This document shows, in pieces, positions 15,155-24,337 of a stretch of DNA of 35,007 nucleotides. This stretch comes from an uncultured Clostridium sp. (GTDB lineage: Bacteria > Bacillota > Clostridia > Lachnospirales > Lachnospiraceae): the NCBI GenBank assembly GCA_938036545.1, contig CALHQJ010000071.1:1-35007 (forward strand). Reading direction: 5' to 3'. Both the position numbers and the translations under genes were made by a program. Under the pieces are notes generated by a model that was given only the letters and a program-made list of their open reading frames with translations, had not been told where the DNA came from and did no database searches. How positions within the stretch are numbered: position 1 is the first letter of the stretch; each line of letters opens with the position of its first letter.

Positions 15155-15508
15155 TTATTTTTTTCTTAAAATCTTTTCCATGTTTTTCCCTTTTGCCAGT
15201 TCGTCTACCAGCTTATCCAGATAACGGATCTCCTGCATAAGGGGTTCTTCAATGTTCTCTACCCTGACCCCGCAGACCACTCCTTTTATCAGCTTTCTGT
15301 CCGGATTTGGCCCAGGGGCTTTTAAAAAGAATTCTCCATAGGTAGTCTCTGCATCAGCCAGTTCCGCAATCTGCTCTGCTGAATAACCAGTGAGCCAGGA
15401 AGTCACCTCATACACCTCTTCTGCTGTACGGTTCTTCCTCTCGGCTTTTGCCATCAGCATCCCATACACCTTGCCAAAATTCATTCCATATACTTTTTCA
15501 TGATCCAT
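15155..15508 (-). CDS. DUF2200 family protein
   Basis: The 117-residue soluble protein matches DUF2200 along its length: an N-terminal KVYGMNFGKVYGMLMAKAER segment, EVTSWLTGYS, and the well-conserved LIKGVVCGVRVENIEEPLMQ followed by YLDKLVDELAKGK. The function of the family is unknown. The start at 15508 is supported by AAAGGAGGAG; a longer frame to 15547 would overlap the upstream gene. It lies 14 bp after the GGDEF/EAL gene and is probably co-transcribed with it. No clear terminator follows; the next feature is the ECF promoter. Confidence 0.85.
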   Translation of the reverse strand: MDHEKVYGMNFGKVYGMLMAKAERKNRTAEEVYEVTSWLTGYSAEQIAELADAETTYGEFFLKAPGPNPDRKLIKGVVCGVRVENIEEPLMQEIRYLDKLVDELAKGKNMEKILRKK

Positions 15509-15522
15509 CTCTGCTCCTCCTT

Positions 15523-17760
15523 TCAGCCGTATTGTAAAGCAGACCAATCCTCAAAATCCGAAACCGGCATAGGTTTTGCATAAACATAGCCCTGAACCAA
15601 ATCGCAGCCGCATCTGCAAAGATTCTCTACCTGTTTAAAATTCTCAATACCCTCGGCCACCACAGACATATCCAGGTTATGAGCCAGCTGGATAAGCTGG
15701 CCGATTACCATCCAGGATTTTTCGTTTTCGTCCAGGAAAAACTGCCGATCCAGCTTCACAGTCGTTACATTTAAATCTTTTAACATGGTCAGCGATGAAT
15801 AGCCGAAACCAAAATCATCTATGGAACACAAAAATCCCGCCTCACGGATATGGTCAATCATTGACATCACCAAAGGAAGCTCCCGACGTTCCAGCATCAG
15901 GGATTCGGTCAGTTCCAGCTCGATTTGGCCGTCAGGGATCTGATAGGCCTCCTTAATTTGCCGGAACCTGTTTAAAAAGGTCAAATCACTGGAAACCAGA
16001 TGGGCACGTGAAAGATTGACGGACAGGATTTTGGTATAACCTTTTTCCAGCCAGCCCTTCATCAGCTTACAGGTTTCTTCAAACATATAAACGTCCAGGT
16101 CGCAAATTTTTCCGTTGCGCTCAAAAAGCGGAATAAATTCACTCGGAGACAACAGACCAAATTCAGGATGTTTCCAGCGGACCAGCACTTCACCGCCAGT
16201 CACTGTATGTCTGCAGGGAGATACCTTAGGCTGAATATACAGCTGAAATTCGTGATTCTCAATGGCTCGCTGGAAAGATGTGTCTAAACTATGCTCCTTT
16301 TCCATCTGGCGCCCTAAAGCAACATCATAAAAGCAGCAGTCATTCTCTCCCTTACCATAGGTACTGGCTACCTTTGCCCTGTCAGACAGCACCATAAAGT
16401 CCGCATCTCTTTTCTGAATCAAATAAGCTCCCTGAGCAAAGCGAACCTGATCGAAAGAAAAGTTCTCCGACAAATTGCGGTCCAGCCGCTCCAGCATGCT
16501 ATGGAGACGCTGGCGCACCGTCTCTTCATCCGAACACTCCAGGAAAAGATAAAAATGATCCCCCGAGTTTCTGCTCAGCCGTTCGCCATCCTGCAGATCG
16601 TCACCCAGATTCCTGTAGATCTGCCGCAAAAGCTCGTCTCCCTGATTTATGCCAAAGCACTCATTAAACCATTTGAAATTCCGGATATTCAAATAAACTA
16701 TAGCATAGGTTTTCTCCGGATGCTCCCGAAGCAGTTCTTCGCACTTCATCCAAAAAGCCAGATTGTTGTATCCTCCTGTCAGGGGATCGGTCAGCGCAAT
16801 AGCCTGAATGTGTTCCAGAATACGGCGGTAATACCAGATCACAGACAGCGCAATGGCAATCATTACCAGGAGAAGGAAAGCGATAATCGCTACATAGCGG
16901 ATCAGATAGGGCGTAGTACTTTCCCCAAGCAGGTCAGCTGTAACCAGGGTAAGAAGCATCCAGTCGTTGATTCCCAGAAAGTCATAGCCCAGGATAAGGG
17001 GTTCTCCACCCACTTCGCCAATCTGGGCCACACCAGAACGGTGATCGTTAATGTCCTCCAGCATCCGCTGTGTCTCCGCTATATCCTCAGTCGTATTCTC
17101 ATTAAATATATCATTTAATTTTAAAAAAGGGGTCTCATCTGTGGCAGCTACTACTACCGTCCCGTCTTTATCTACAATACAGCACAAACCTCTGTTCTTA
17201 AAGTCCACATTTTGGAGCATCTGCTGAAGCACATCCTTGGAACGGACTCCAATAAGCAGACCGTTTCCTGCTGTCTTATGGAAAATCGGTGCAGAAAAAA
17301 ACACTTCATCATTGGTTGTGAAAAAAATCCTTGAATCTGTATACAACTCCGGATGGTCTGCCAGATATTTGGCAAGACCTGCATGCCTGCTGTTCTCCGG
17401 AATTGTGGTTCCATCAGCTTTTATCACAAAAATTTCGTCCATCTCCAGATAGTCTGCCTTACGGTTCAGCAGCTCCTCAGTCAGCAAAAACTCCGGCATC
17501 CCCGAAAACGTATCTGCCAGATTCTGAATGTAAACCTCTCTCCTCTCCATACGATAGGCAATATTGCTGGCCAGCTGAGCCGACACATCACTTGCGTAAT
17601 CTATGGTCTTTTGCCGAAGCACCCCATACAGCCCCATTGTATTAAACATAAGTGCACCCAGAATCACGACCAGCAATACGATAATACCTATAATAGGAGC
17701 CACAAATTTAATGTTGGAATGTTCTCTGTGGAAAAGTGGCTGCTTTTCCTGTTCTTTCAT
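15523..17760 (-). CDS. Membrane-bound GGDEF/EAL protein, probable cyclic di-GMP phosphodiesterase
   Basis: The 745-residue protein has a membrane helix at about 18-40, an external sensor region of about 240 residues (CACHE-like), a second helix at about 288-312, a GGDEF domain (about 320-480) and an EAL domain (about 495-740). The GGDEF signature is degenerate, reading SGDHF at 399-403, so cyclase activity is unlikely. The EAL signature reads EVL (Glu524), and the other catalytic landmarks are intact: NLSR, ELTES, DDFGFGYSS, KLD, EGIE and QGY. It should therefore hydrolyse cyclic di-GMP, perhaps with the GGDEF domain binding GTP as a regulator. AGAAGG precedes the ATG. A -10 candidate lies 55 bp upstream. 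Confidence 0.9.
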   Translation of the reverse strand: MKEQEKQPLFHREHSNIKFVAPIIGIIVLLVVILGALMFNTMGLYGVLRQKTIDYASDVSAQLASNIAYRMERREVYIQNLADTFSGMPEFLLTEELLNRKADYLEMDEIFVIKADGTTIPENSRHAGLAKYLADHPELYTDSRIFFTTNDEVFFSAPIFHKTAGNGLLIGVRSKDVLQQMLQNVDFKNRGLCCIVDKDGTVVVAATDETPFLKLNDIFNENTTEDIAETQRMLEDINDHRSGVAQIGEVGGEPLILGYDFLGINDWMLLTLVTADLLGESTTPYLIRYVAIIAFLLLVMIAIALSVIWYYRRILEHIQAIALTDPLTGGYNNLAFWMKCEELLREHPEKTYAIVYLNIRNFKWFNECFGINQGDELLRQIYRNLGDDLQDGERLSRNSGDHFYLFLECSDEETVRQRLHSMLERLDRNLSENFSFDQVRFAQGAYLIQKRDADFMVLSDRAKVASTYGKGENDCCFYDVALGRQMEKEHSLDTSFQRAIENHEFQLYIQPKVSPCRHTVTGGEVLVRWKHPEFGLLSPSEFIPLFERNGKICDLDVYMFEETCKLMKGWLEKGYTKILSVNLSRAHLVSSDLTFLNRFRQIKEAYQIPDGQIELELTESLMLERRELPLVMSMIDHIREAGFLCSIDDFGFGYSSLTMLKDLNVTTVKLDRQFFLDENEKSWMVIGQLIQLAHNLDMSVVAEGIENFKQVENLCRCGCDLVQGYVYAKPMPVSDFEDWSALQYG

Positions 17761-17817
17761 CTCTTATACCTTCTTTGCTCTGATTTAACCGTTCTGCAAA
17801 AACATGGAGTTCTAATA

Positions 17818-17846
17818 ATTATATCAAAACATTGAAGGCTTGTACA
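17818..17846 (-). promoter_or_regulatory. Possible promoter for the GGDEF/EAL gene
   Basis: On the minus strand TATAAT (17818-17823) with TGTACA (17841-17846) 17 bp upstream. The -35 box is a poor match. The rest of the 200-bp gap to 17961 shows nothing clear. Confidence 0.4.
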
Positions 17847-17960
17847 TAGAGAATACTTTAGAATTTGCGGCAGGGCAGGCTTTATCGGCGTGGTTTCTGC
17901 ACAAATCCAAATGTGATTATGTTGTACAGCCGCCGACATATCAGGGATAGATTACCCAGC

Positions 17961-18305
17961 TTAAAACGCAATCTTTTCCGGACTGATTTTATCTGCTTCA
18001 CATATTTCCCGTACCACACGGCAAGGAGTTCCTGCTGCCACTACCATCGGCGGAATGTCTTTGTTTACAACGCTGCCTGCGCCAATTACACTTCCCTGGC
18101 CAATCGTTACACCTCCGCAGATAACCGTATTAGCGCCAATCCAGACATCCCGTTCTCCCAGAATCCTGTACTCATGATGTACCGGATCAAAGGTAATTGG
18201 CTGCAGTCTGTCCGGAGCGTAGCTTACCAGCCTGCATTCCAGCGCCATGCTGACGGTAAAGGCCTTTCTGACCAGGATATTTCTCTGTGGTCTTATGTTC
18301 TGCAC
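17961..18305 (-). pseudogene. Truncated sugar O-acetyltransferase, C-terminal remnant
   Basis: The last 70 or so codons encode a typical left-handed beta-helix end of maltose/galactoside acetyltransferases: DVWIGANTVICGGVTIGQGSVIGAGSVV, then the DIPPMVVAAGTPCRVVREI ending. Intact relatives are about 185-200 residues, but here only 114 codons are open, beginning at a GTG with an in-frame stop just before it. Residues 1-45 do not resemble the family. The catalytic histidine region and N-terminal Mac domain are missing. The gene is most likely a decayed fragment, lying between the GGDEF/EAL gene and the purine operon terminator. Confidence 0.65.
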
Positions 18306-18426
18306 TCACACAGTAGGAAAGAACACTCTCAGCTACGAAGCACAGCAAACGCAACTAAAGTTTGAAAACACTTTTCCCATTTTTCGTACCTGCTGTGACA
18401 CAATATATTTTTTCCGCGTAAAAGAG

Positions 18427-18472
18427 AAAAGACCACGGACAGTCGGAAAACCCTGACTGGCTGTGGTCTTTT
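18427..18472 (-). terminator. Terminator of the purine operon (bidirectional-looking)
   Basis: AAAAGACCAC (18427-18436) pairs with GTGGTCTTTT (18463-18472), extended by an inner GACAGTC/GACTG-C helix. It lies about 105 bp after the purD stop codon. The gap 18306-18576 shows nothing else I can support. Confidence 0.8.
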
Positions 18473-18576
18473 CTGGTTTGTTATGACATGTGTGTTTTTG
18501 CTCTTTGTTTCCGTTGAAAACAAGCTTTCAACGCTTTTTCTGTCTGAATCTTCGCATGGCTGAACTGTTACCCACT

Positions 18577-19860
18577 CTATTCTTCACAAACTGCATCGAT
18601 GGCCTTTCCAATATCATGGCGCATATATTTGTTGTCAAAATCGATCCAGTTTGTGGCCTGGTAGGCATTGGCTCTGGCTTCTTTTAAGTCTTTTCCTGTG
18701 GCAGTGACACCTAAGACTCTGCCTCCGTTGGTAACCAGATGGCCGGCTTCATCAAATTTCGTTCCAGCATGGAATACGTAATAGCCGTCCCGATCTTTGA
18801 AATTCTCCAGTCCTTTGATCTCAAAGCCCTTCTCATATTTTACCGGATAACCTTCTGATGCCAGAACCACGCAGACTGCTGCATTGTCTTCAAACTGCAG
18901 ATCAATCTGATCCAGGGTTCCGTCTACACAGGCTTCAAAGACTTCCACAATATCGTTTTTCATTCTAGGAAGGACAACCTGGGTTTCCGGATCGCCAAAT
19001 CTGGCATTGTATTCCAGTACCTTAGGGCCTTTTTCCGTCAGCATCAGGCCAAAGAAAATGATTCCTTTAAAGGTTCTTCCCTCTGCCTTCATTGCATCTA
19101 CTGTCTTCTGGTAAATGTGTTCTTTACAGAACGCATCGACCTCTGCTGTATAAAATGGACTTGGAGAAAAGGTTCCCATGCCTCCGGTATTTAATCCGGT
19201 ATCGCCGTCCCCTGCTCTCTTGTGATCCTGGGCAGAGGTCATAATTTTAATGGTATCACCGTCTACAAAGGACAGAACAGACACTTCACGGCCGGTCATA
19301 AACTCTTCTACTACAATCTGGTCTCCGGCAGATCCAAACTGCTTATCCAGCATCAGGGTCTTTACGCCTTCTTTTGCTTCTTCTCTGGTATTGCAGATTA
19401 AAACGCCTTTTCCCAGCGCCAGGCCATCTGCCTTTAATACGATTGGCATATCGGCAGTTTCCAGATATTCAAGGGCTGCTTCCGGACTGTTAAAGGTCTC
19501 ATAGGCTGCCGTTGGAATGCCGTATTTCTTCATTAAATCCTTAGAAAATGCCTTGGATCCTTCCAGAATTGCCGCATTTTTTCTTGGACCAAATACCCGC
19601 AGTCCCTGAGACTCAAACACATCTACCACACCGCCAACCAGAGGATCGTCCATACCGATAACGGTTAAATCCACCTGATTTTCTTTGGCAAATGCTGCCA
19701 GCTTATCAAACTCCATGGCGCCAATGGGCACACATTCTGCAAATTCCGCAATGCCGGCATTTCCAGGAGCACAATAAATTTTATCTACCTTTGGACTTTG
19801 AGCCACTTTCCATGCAATGGCGTGTTCCCGTCCGCCGCTTCCTACGATTAATACCTTCAT
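18577..19860 (-). CDS. purD: Phosphoribosylamine-glycine ligase (GAR synthetase)
   Basis: This enzyme joins phosphoribosylamine and glycine with ATP, the second step of IMP synthesis, in the cytoplasm. The 427-residue product is full length. It opens with MKVLIVGSGGREHAIAWK and CAPGNAGI, has the ATP-grasp core (KADGLALGKGV near 145, EEFMTGREVSVLSF near 185) and the conserved GGMGTFSPSPF and VLEYNARFGDPETQVVLPR stretches. It is the last gene of purE-purM-purN-purD, 22 bp after purN. Confidence 0.97.
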   Translation of the reverse strand: MKVLIVGSGGREHAIAWKVAQSPKVDKIYCAPGNAGIAEFAECVPIGAMEFDKLAAFAKENQVDLTVIGMDDPLVGGVVDVFESQGLRVFGPRKNAAILEGSKAFSKDLMKKYGIPTAAYETFNSPEAALEYLETADMPIVLKADGLALGKGVLICNTREEAKEGVKTLMLDKQFGSAGDQIVVEEFMTGREVSVLSFVDGDTIKIMTSAQDHKRAGDGDTGLNTGGMGTFSPSPFYTAEVDAFCKEHIYQKTVDAMKAEGRTFKGIIFFGLMLTEKGPKVLEYNARFGDPETQVVLPRMKNDIVEVFEACVDGTLDQIDLQFEDNAAVCVVLASEGYPVKYEKGFEIKGLENFKDRDGYYVFHAGTKFDEAGHLVTNGGRVLGVTATGKDLKEARANAYQATNWIDFDNKYMRHDIGKAIDAVCEE

Positions 19861-19882
19861 ATTGAACTCTCCTTACTGACTG

Positions 19883-20470
19883 CTACTGATTGGCAATCAT
19901 GTTAATGGCCTGGGGCAGGATAATCCACTCTGCTTCTTCCATAACTCTGCGCTGTAAGATTTCAGGGGTATCCCCTTCTTTTACCTCTACTGCCTTCTGC
20001 AGAATAATCGGGCCGGAATCTACCCCTTCATCTACATAATGTACTGTTGCACCGGTAACCTTGACCCCTCTCTGTAAGGCTGCTTCATGTACTTTTAATC
20101 CATAATAGCCTACTCCGCAGAAAGAAGGAATCAAAGATGGATGAATGTTGATAATCCGATTCCGATATTTTTCAATCATGGCTGCCGGTATGGTAACTAA
20201 AAAGCCTGCAAGCACGATTAAATCCAAATCATACTCATCCACTTTGCTTAAAAACGCCTGGTTAAATGCGTTCCTGTCCGGAAAATCTTTAGGAGAAAGG
20301 CATACTGCCTCAATTCCTGCCTGTTTCGCCCGTTCTAAGGCATACGCATTTTTATTGTTGCTGATTACCACACGAATCTCCGTATTGGTAATCAGTCCAT
20401 TTCCGATGGCCTCTATAATCGCCTGAAGGTTGGTGCCGCCTCCGGACACCATTACGCCGATTTTCAGCAT
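19883..20470 (-). CDS. purN: Phosphoribosylglycinamide formyltransferase (formyl-THF dependent)
   Basis: The 195-residue protein transfers a formyl group from 10-formyl-THF to GAR, the third step of IMP synthesis. The N-terminal MVSGGGTNLQAIIEAI loop, the catalytic IINIHPSLIP with Asn and His, and the GATVHYVDEGVDSGPII motif carrying the catalytic Asp are all present. Length is normal. Its start overlaps the end of purM by 7 bp, indicating translational coupling. Confidence 0.96.
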   Translation of the reverse strand: MLKIGVMVSGGGTNLQAIIEAIGNGLITNTEIRVVISNNKNAYALERAKQAGIEAVCLSPKDFPDRNAFNQAFLSKVDEYDLDLIVLAGFLVTIPAAMIEKYRNRIINIHPSLIPSFCGVGYYGLKVHEAALQRGVKVTGATVHYVDEGVDSGPIILQKAVEVKEGDTPEILQRRVMEEAEWIILPQAINMIANQ

Positions 20471-21495
20471 AATTCCACTCCCTTTTCTCCTGCTTCAATG
20501 GAGCCGATTACATAAGGGGTATCTCCTGCTTTTCTCATAGCTTCCATAGCGGTCTCCACATCAGCCGGATCAACTGCTACAATCATGCCAATACCCATGT
20601 TATAGGTATTATACATCATCTGCTCTTCAATCTGACCTTTCTTTGCTAACAGAGTAAAGATTGGCGGAATCGGATAGCTGTCTTTTTTAATGACTGCTTT
20701 TGTACCTTCTTTTAACATACGAGGCACGTTCTCATAAAATCCGCCGCCAGTAATGTGGCTGCATGCCTTAACCTTAACGCCTGCTTCTTTTACGTTTTTC
20801 AGAGCCTGCACGTAAATACGGGTAGGAGCGATTAACGCTTCGCCCAGAGTCTTTCCAAGCTCGTCATAGTATGTATTTAATCCCTCTTTGGTCAGTTCGT
20901 TTTCAAACACCTTGCGGACTAAAGAAAAACCATTGCTGTGAACGCCGGTAGAAGCCATACCAATCAGTACGTCTCCAGAAGCCAGGTTTTCACCGGTAAT
21001 CAAATCTTTTTTATCTACAATACCAACTGCAAAACCAGCCAGATCGTATTCGTCTACCGGATAGAATCCAGGCATTTCCGCAGTCTCGCCGCCAATTAAC
21101 GCTGCTCCGGACTGTTTGCATCCGTCAGCCACACCGCTTACGATGGTTGCAATCTTTTCCGGATAGTTTTTGCCGCATGCAATGTAATCCAGGAAAAATA
21201 AAGGCTCACCGCCTGCGCAGGCTACGTCGTTGACGCACATTGCCACACAGTCCACGCCTACCGTGTCATGTTTATCCATTACAAAAGCCAGTTTTAACTT
21301 GGTACCTACGCCGTCAGTTCCAGATAACAGAGTCGGCTCTTCCATATCTTTAAATGACTTCATGGAGAATGCTCCGGAGAAGCCGCCAAGGCCTCCCAAT
21401 ACTTCCGGACGCATGGTTCCCTGAACAAACTTTTTCATCAGTTCAACTGACTTATATCCCGCTTCAATGTCAACTCCAGATTTCTTGTAATCCAT
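20464..21495 (-). CDS. purM: Phosphoribosylformylglycinamidine cyclo-ligase (AIR synthetase)
   Basis: The 343-residue product closes the imidazole ring to give AIR. Signature parts include YKKSGVDIEAGY at the N-terminus, GTDGVGTKLKLAF, CVNDVACAGGEPLFFLDY, GGETAEMPGFY and the C-terminal HITGGGFYENVPR. A longer start at 21507 exists, but its codons contain the GGAGG sequence that serves the ATG at 21495, and nothing like a ribosome-binding site precedes the longer one. I therefore place the start at 21495. It lies 78 bp after purE. Confidence 0.95.
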   Translation of the reverse strand: MDYKKSGVDIEAGYKSVELMKKFVQGTMRPEVLGGLGGFSGAFSMKSFKDMEEPTLLSGTDGVGTKLKLAFVMDKHDTVGVDCVAMCVNDVACAGGEPLFFLDYIACGKNYPEKIATIVSGVADGCKQSGAALIGGETAEMPGFYPVDEYDLAGFAVGIVDKKDLITGENLASGDVLIGMASTGVHSNGFSLVRKVFENELTKEGLNTYYDELGKTLGEALIAPTRIYVQALKNVKEAGVKVKACSHITGGGFYENVPRMLKEGTKAVIKKDSYPIPPIFTLLAKKGQIEEQMMYNTYNMGIGMIVAVDPADVETAMEAMRKAGDTPYVIGSIEAGEKGVELC

Positions 21496-21573
21496 AACTT
21501 CCTCCATTTTGAGTTCTTAAATTCTTTATACGATTGGTTTTCTGTTCTGAATGATGTCCTGCTTTATAATATC

Positions 21574-22092
21574 TTACTTTTTCATCTGTGCCAGATACTC
21601 TTTGTATCCCAGCTCATCCAGCTTATCTGCTTTTTTTACCACATCATTTTTCAGCTTTTCTGAGTAAGCCTTCAATCTGCCCAACAGCTCCTCGTCAGAA
21701 GCTGCCAAAATCTTTGCCGCTAAAATTCCTGCGTTTGCACCGCCGTTAATAGCTACGGTTGCCACCGGAATGCCAGACGGCATCTGAACGATAGAATATA
21801 AAGAATCTACGCCGCCCAAATCAGAAGTCTTCATGGGGATTCCAATAACAGGCATTGGGAATATTGCTGCGCACATGCCAGGAAGATGGGCTGCCTTTCC
21901 TGCACCTGCGATAATCACCTTAAAGCCTCTGCTTTCTGCTGATTTTGCATATTCAAAAAATACATCCGGTTCTCTGTGTGCAGAAATAATTGTCATTTCA
22001 AATTCCACACCCAGCTCTTCTAACACCTCAGCCGCTTTTGCCATTACCGGCATATCTGAGTCACTTCCCATTACAATTCCGACTTTTGCCAT
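21574..22092 (-). CDS. purE: N5-carboxyaminoimidazole ribonucleotide mutase (class I PurE)
   Basis: The 172-residue protein moves the carboxyl group of N5-CAIR to give CAIR. The conserved MGSDSDMPVM, SAHREPD (catalytic His), AGAGKAAHLPGM and GGVDSLYSIVQMP segments are intact. Two ATG codons are adjacent at 22095 and 22092; GGAGG is 4 or 7 bases away, and the second gives the more usual spacing. A track back to 22191 would run through an operator-like hairpin and has no ribosome-binding site. It is the first gene of the purine operon. purK was not seen in the window. Confidence 0.95.
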   Translation of the reverse strand: MAKVGIVMGSDSDMPVMAKAAEVLEELGVEFEMTIISAHREPDVFFEYAKSAESRGFKVIIAGAGKAAHLPGMCAAIFPMPVIGIPMKTSDLGGVDSLYSIVQMPSGIPVATVAINGGANAGILAAKILAASDEELLGRLKAYSEKLKNDVVKKADKLDELGYKEYLAQMKK

Positions 22093-22173
22093 CATTGGTC
22101 CTCCTTTTTTTGGTGCTTGCCTTTGTAGTTTTAGATTCATAACTTTCACGAATGTTTTTAATAAGTCTTTCTT

Positions 22174-22206
22174 ATAAGTGTAGTTTATCAATAAAACTAC
22201 ACTTAT
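22174..22206 (-). promoter_or_regulatory. 13-bp perfect inverted repeat at the purine operon transcript start
   Basis: ATAAGTGTAGTTT (22174-22186) and AAACTACACTTAT (22194-22206) are perfect arms with a 7-base loop. It begins a few bases after the -10 region, so it is either an operator or a 5'-terminal mRNA hairpin. No U-run follows, so it is not a terminator. It does not match the Bacillus PurBox as I recall it, and no purine riboswitch core is seen. Confidence 0.65.
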
Positions 22207-22211
22207 TAATT

Positions 22212-22240
22212 ATAATACTAGGTTTTAAATCTAACGTCAA
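22212..22240 (-). promoter_or_regulatory. Promoter of purE-purM-purN-purD
   Basis: On the minus strand TTGACG (22235-22240), 17 bp, TATTAT (22212-22217). A TATAAT at 22209-22214 is an alternative -10 with a spacer of 20. It lies just past the stop codon of the aminopeptidase gene, so the pur genes have their own start even if read-through also occurs. Confidence 0.65.
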
Positions 22241-22248
22241 TAGGATTT

Positions 22249-24333
22249 TTAAGCTTCCAAGGGGTCATTTAATTTTTCTGCTCCAGACAGGGCAAAACGT
22301 CCATTTTCGATAATCACCGTTTTTATTCCATCAGGGCTTACTGCTGCAATTTCTCCCAGCTCATCATAAGGAATGGTAATATCGCAATGACAGTTAAAAT
22401 ATGCCTGGGAAACGTCGGTTTTTCTTAAAATGGATACCTCATTATCTCTGGCAATTACTTCCTTGCCGTCCGGATTGTACATGGGCGCATCTTCCGACCA
22501 GCTGTAGCAGGTATCTCCAACTGCAAAATGAGGCCCCATCTTTTCTACAATCAAAATGGGAAGCTTATCAATAATTCCATACTTTTCTGCCATGGCATAG
22601 GCTGTGGTATTGGTTCCGATTGCAAACTCTCCCAGAGGCAGATGTTCATGGTTTCTCATAATGACCTGCTTAATCAAAGCCCTGTTTTCTTCCGGATCTG
22701 CAAAATTCTCGCACATGTAGTCCGTTACCCGTCCGTTTTCAAAGATGACCGAAAGGTTTTTAAACTGAATGTCTCCAATGTAAACGCTTCCTACGAACAG
22801 CTCTCCGTCTGTACCGGAAAGGACGGGAGACGTAAATACCTCGCCTACTGGAATGTTGACGTCAGCCACGCAGTTTTCAAAATTGGTCTGGGAGGACGGG
22901 TCTGTTAATGGATGAAGGTGTACCCGAATATCGGTACGGTTTCCCCCTCTTCCCTTAACTGTTACATATTCCGCCTGATCCAGAGCATCGATGATTACCT
23001 GCTGCATGTCTCGGTACAGCTCGTAATCTAAAGTATTGATCCGGATGGTTTCTTCAAAAATCTCTGGAAAACGCTCTCCTATCTCCGGCTTTGGAAATGC
23101 AATAATGGTAAAGCTGGTTTCCTCGCCAGGCTGGTACTGGTCTGCAATCTGCATATATTCGTTGGAATAGGCAATGCTTACCTCCTCCTGATGGCGGCTT
23201 AAGGAAAGAGCTTCTTTTTTATTAACTGGAGTAAATCCTTCTTCTCCAAAAGTTTCTACCACAGCAGGACCTGCGTTAAGTCTGGCCAGTTCTTTATACT
23301 CTTCCAGAGCGCCCTTGATTACAGAAAGTTTTCTCTCTTTTAACGCAGTTCCCATATAAATGGCGCTGTCATACCGATGGTCATAATCATACTGTTTGTT
23401 TGGAGAAGTGCCGTAAAAGCCCAGCTTCCGGTTTGGGTTGCGGTTAATGGATTCGACTGCCGCTCTGAGAACAATCACTTCTTTTCCCATCTCGCGGAAA
23501 TTGGCAATGGCCTTCTGCAGCATCCGCTCATATCCCAGTTCATAACGGATGGAAACGGTCTTCTTAATGGAAAGATCTCTTCCCATCACCTCAAATCCTT
23601 TCCGAAATCCCTCGGTATAGGTATCGGCCATCTTATCAATGGTTTCCTGAGGAAGACGGTTTAAAAACTCTGCTATCTTTAATTCTGTATCTGAAATATA
23701 CTCGCCAAACTGATAAAGATACCGAAGATCGGAAAGGTCTTCTCCTGTAATAATGTCAGCCGCAAAAGACAGGGACGGGTCCAGCGTTTCTCTGGTACGG
23801 TAAGCCACGGTCTGGTCTGCATAATCACTGACAAACCAGTATAATACGTCCTTCACTTCCTGGGCTTTCGGAATTTTCTCTTCAAATAAATTATAAATCT
23901 CAATAAAAGTCTCGTTTAATACCGTAATGTTCCACAGACGGCTTTCAAAGGAGTATACAATCTGGCCTCTGATCTCTGTATATAAAAATGCCAAAAGCTG
24001 TCCATACTCATCCCCCAGCTTTTTTACTGCATATGCAGGATTGGCATAGCTTTCTTCGTAATGATCCGGCAGAATGTCTGCATAAAGAGATTTATTTTCT
24101 TCTGCCAGTTCTTCCAGACTTAAGGAATGTACATATTCTCTGACTCCGGCTTTCTGTAACCGTTTTGTCAAATCTGCAATTTGGCTGATAAATCCGGCTG
24201 TAACTGCAAAGTAATCCTGAAACGGCGCCGGAACCGTATTTTCTTCCTGGATCTGGCTGATCCGCTCTAATGACAATTCGTATCGTTCTAAAACAGATTC
24301 ATTTTCTTCTTTCCATAACTTGCGGTAGTCCAT
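22249..24333 (-). CDS. M29-family (thermophilic-type) metallo-aminopeptidase
   Basis: The 694-residue protein has the M29 catalytic region in its C-terminal half: GRGGNRTDIRVHL near 455, NVPxGE-type NIPVGEVFTSPVLSGTDG near 490, LPLGEFAIGTNT near 570 and MGPHFAVGDT near 605, carrying the Glu, His and Asp metal ligands of the family. The usual length of M29 enzymes is about 410, so the first 250-280 residues are an added, mostly helical region seen in some Clostridia. It should release N-terminal amino acids in the cytoplasm. AAGGAG precedes the ATG, 4 bp after the DUF6142-like gene. It is the last gene of a string that begins at pyrE. Confidence 0.88.
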   Translation of the reverse strand: MDYRKLWKEENESVLERYELSLERISQIQEENTVPAPFQDYFAVTAGFISQIADLTKRLQKAGVREYVHSLSLEELAEENKSLYADILPDHYEESYANPAYAVKKLGDEYGQLLAFLYTEIRGQIVYSFESRLWNITVLNETFIEIYNLFEEKIPKAQEVKDVLYWFVSDYADQTVAYRTRETLDPSLSFAADIITGEDLSDLRYLYQFGEYISDTELKIAEFLNRLPQETIDKMADTYTEGFRKGFEVMGRDLSIKKTVSIRYELGYERMLQKAIANFREMGKEVIVLRAAVESINRNPNRKLGFYGTSPNKQYDYDHRYDSAIYMGTALKERKLSVIKGALEEYKELARLNAGPAVVETFGEEGFTPVNKKEALSLSRHQEEVSIAYSNEYMQIADQYQPGEETSFTIIAFPKPEIGERFPEIFEETIRINTLDYELYRDMQQVIIDALDQAEYVTVKGRGGNRTDIRVHLHPLTDPSSQTNFENCVADVNIPVGEVFTSPVLSGTDGELFVGSVYIGDIQFKNLSVIFENGRVTDYMCENFADPEENRALIKQVIMRNHEHLPLGEFAIGTNTTAYAMAEKYGIIDKLPILIVEKMGPHFAVGDTCYSWSEDAPMYNPDGKEVIARDNEVSILRKTDVSQAYFNCHCDITIPYDELGEIAAVSPDGIKTVIIENGRFALSGAEKLNDPLEA

Positions 24334-24337
24334 TGTC

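Noticed and set aside
18329..18523. A 64-codon minus-strand open frame
   Set aside because: It spans the purine operon terminator, has no ribosome-binding site and no recognisable composition.
22096..22206. Purine riboswitch before purE
   Set aside because: The sequence holds one long hairpin and no three-way junction core of the purine class.
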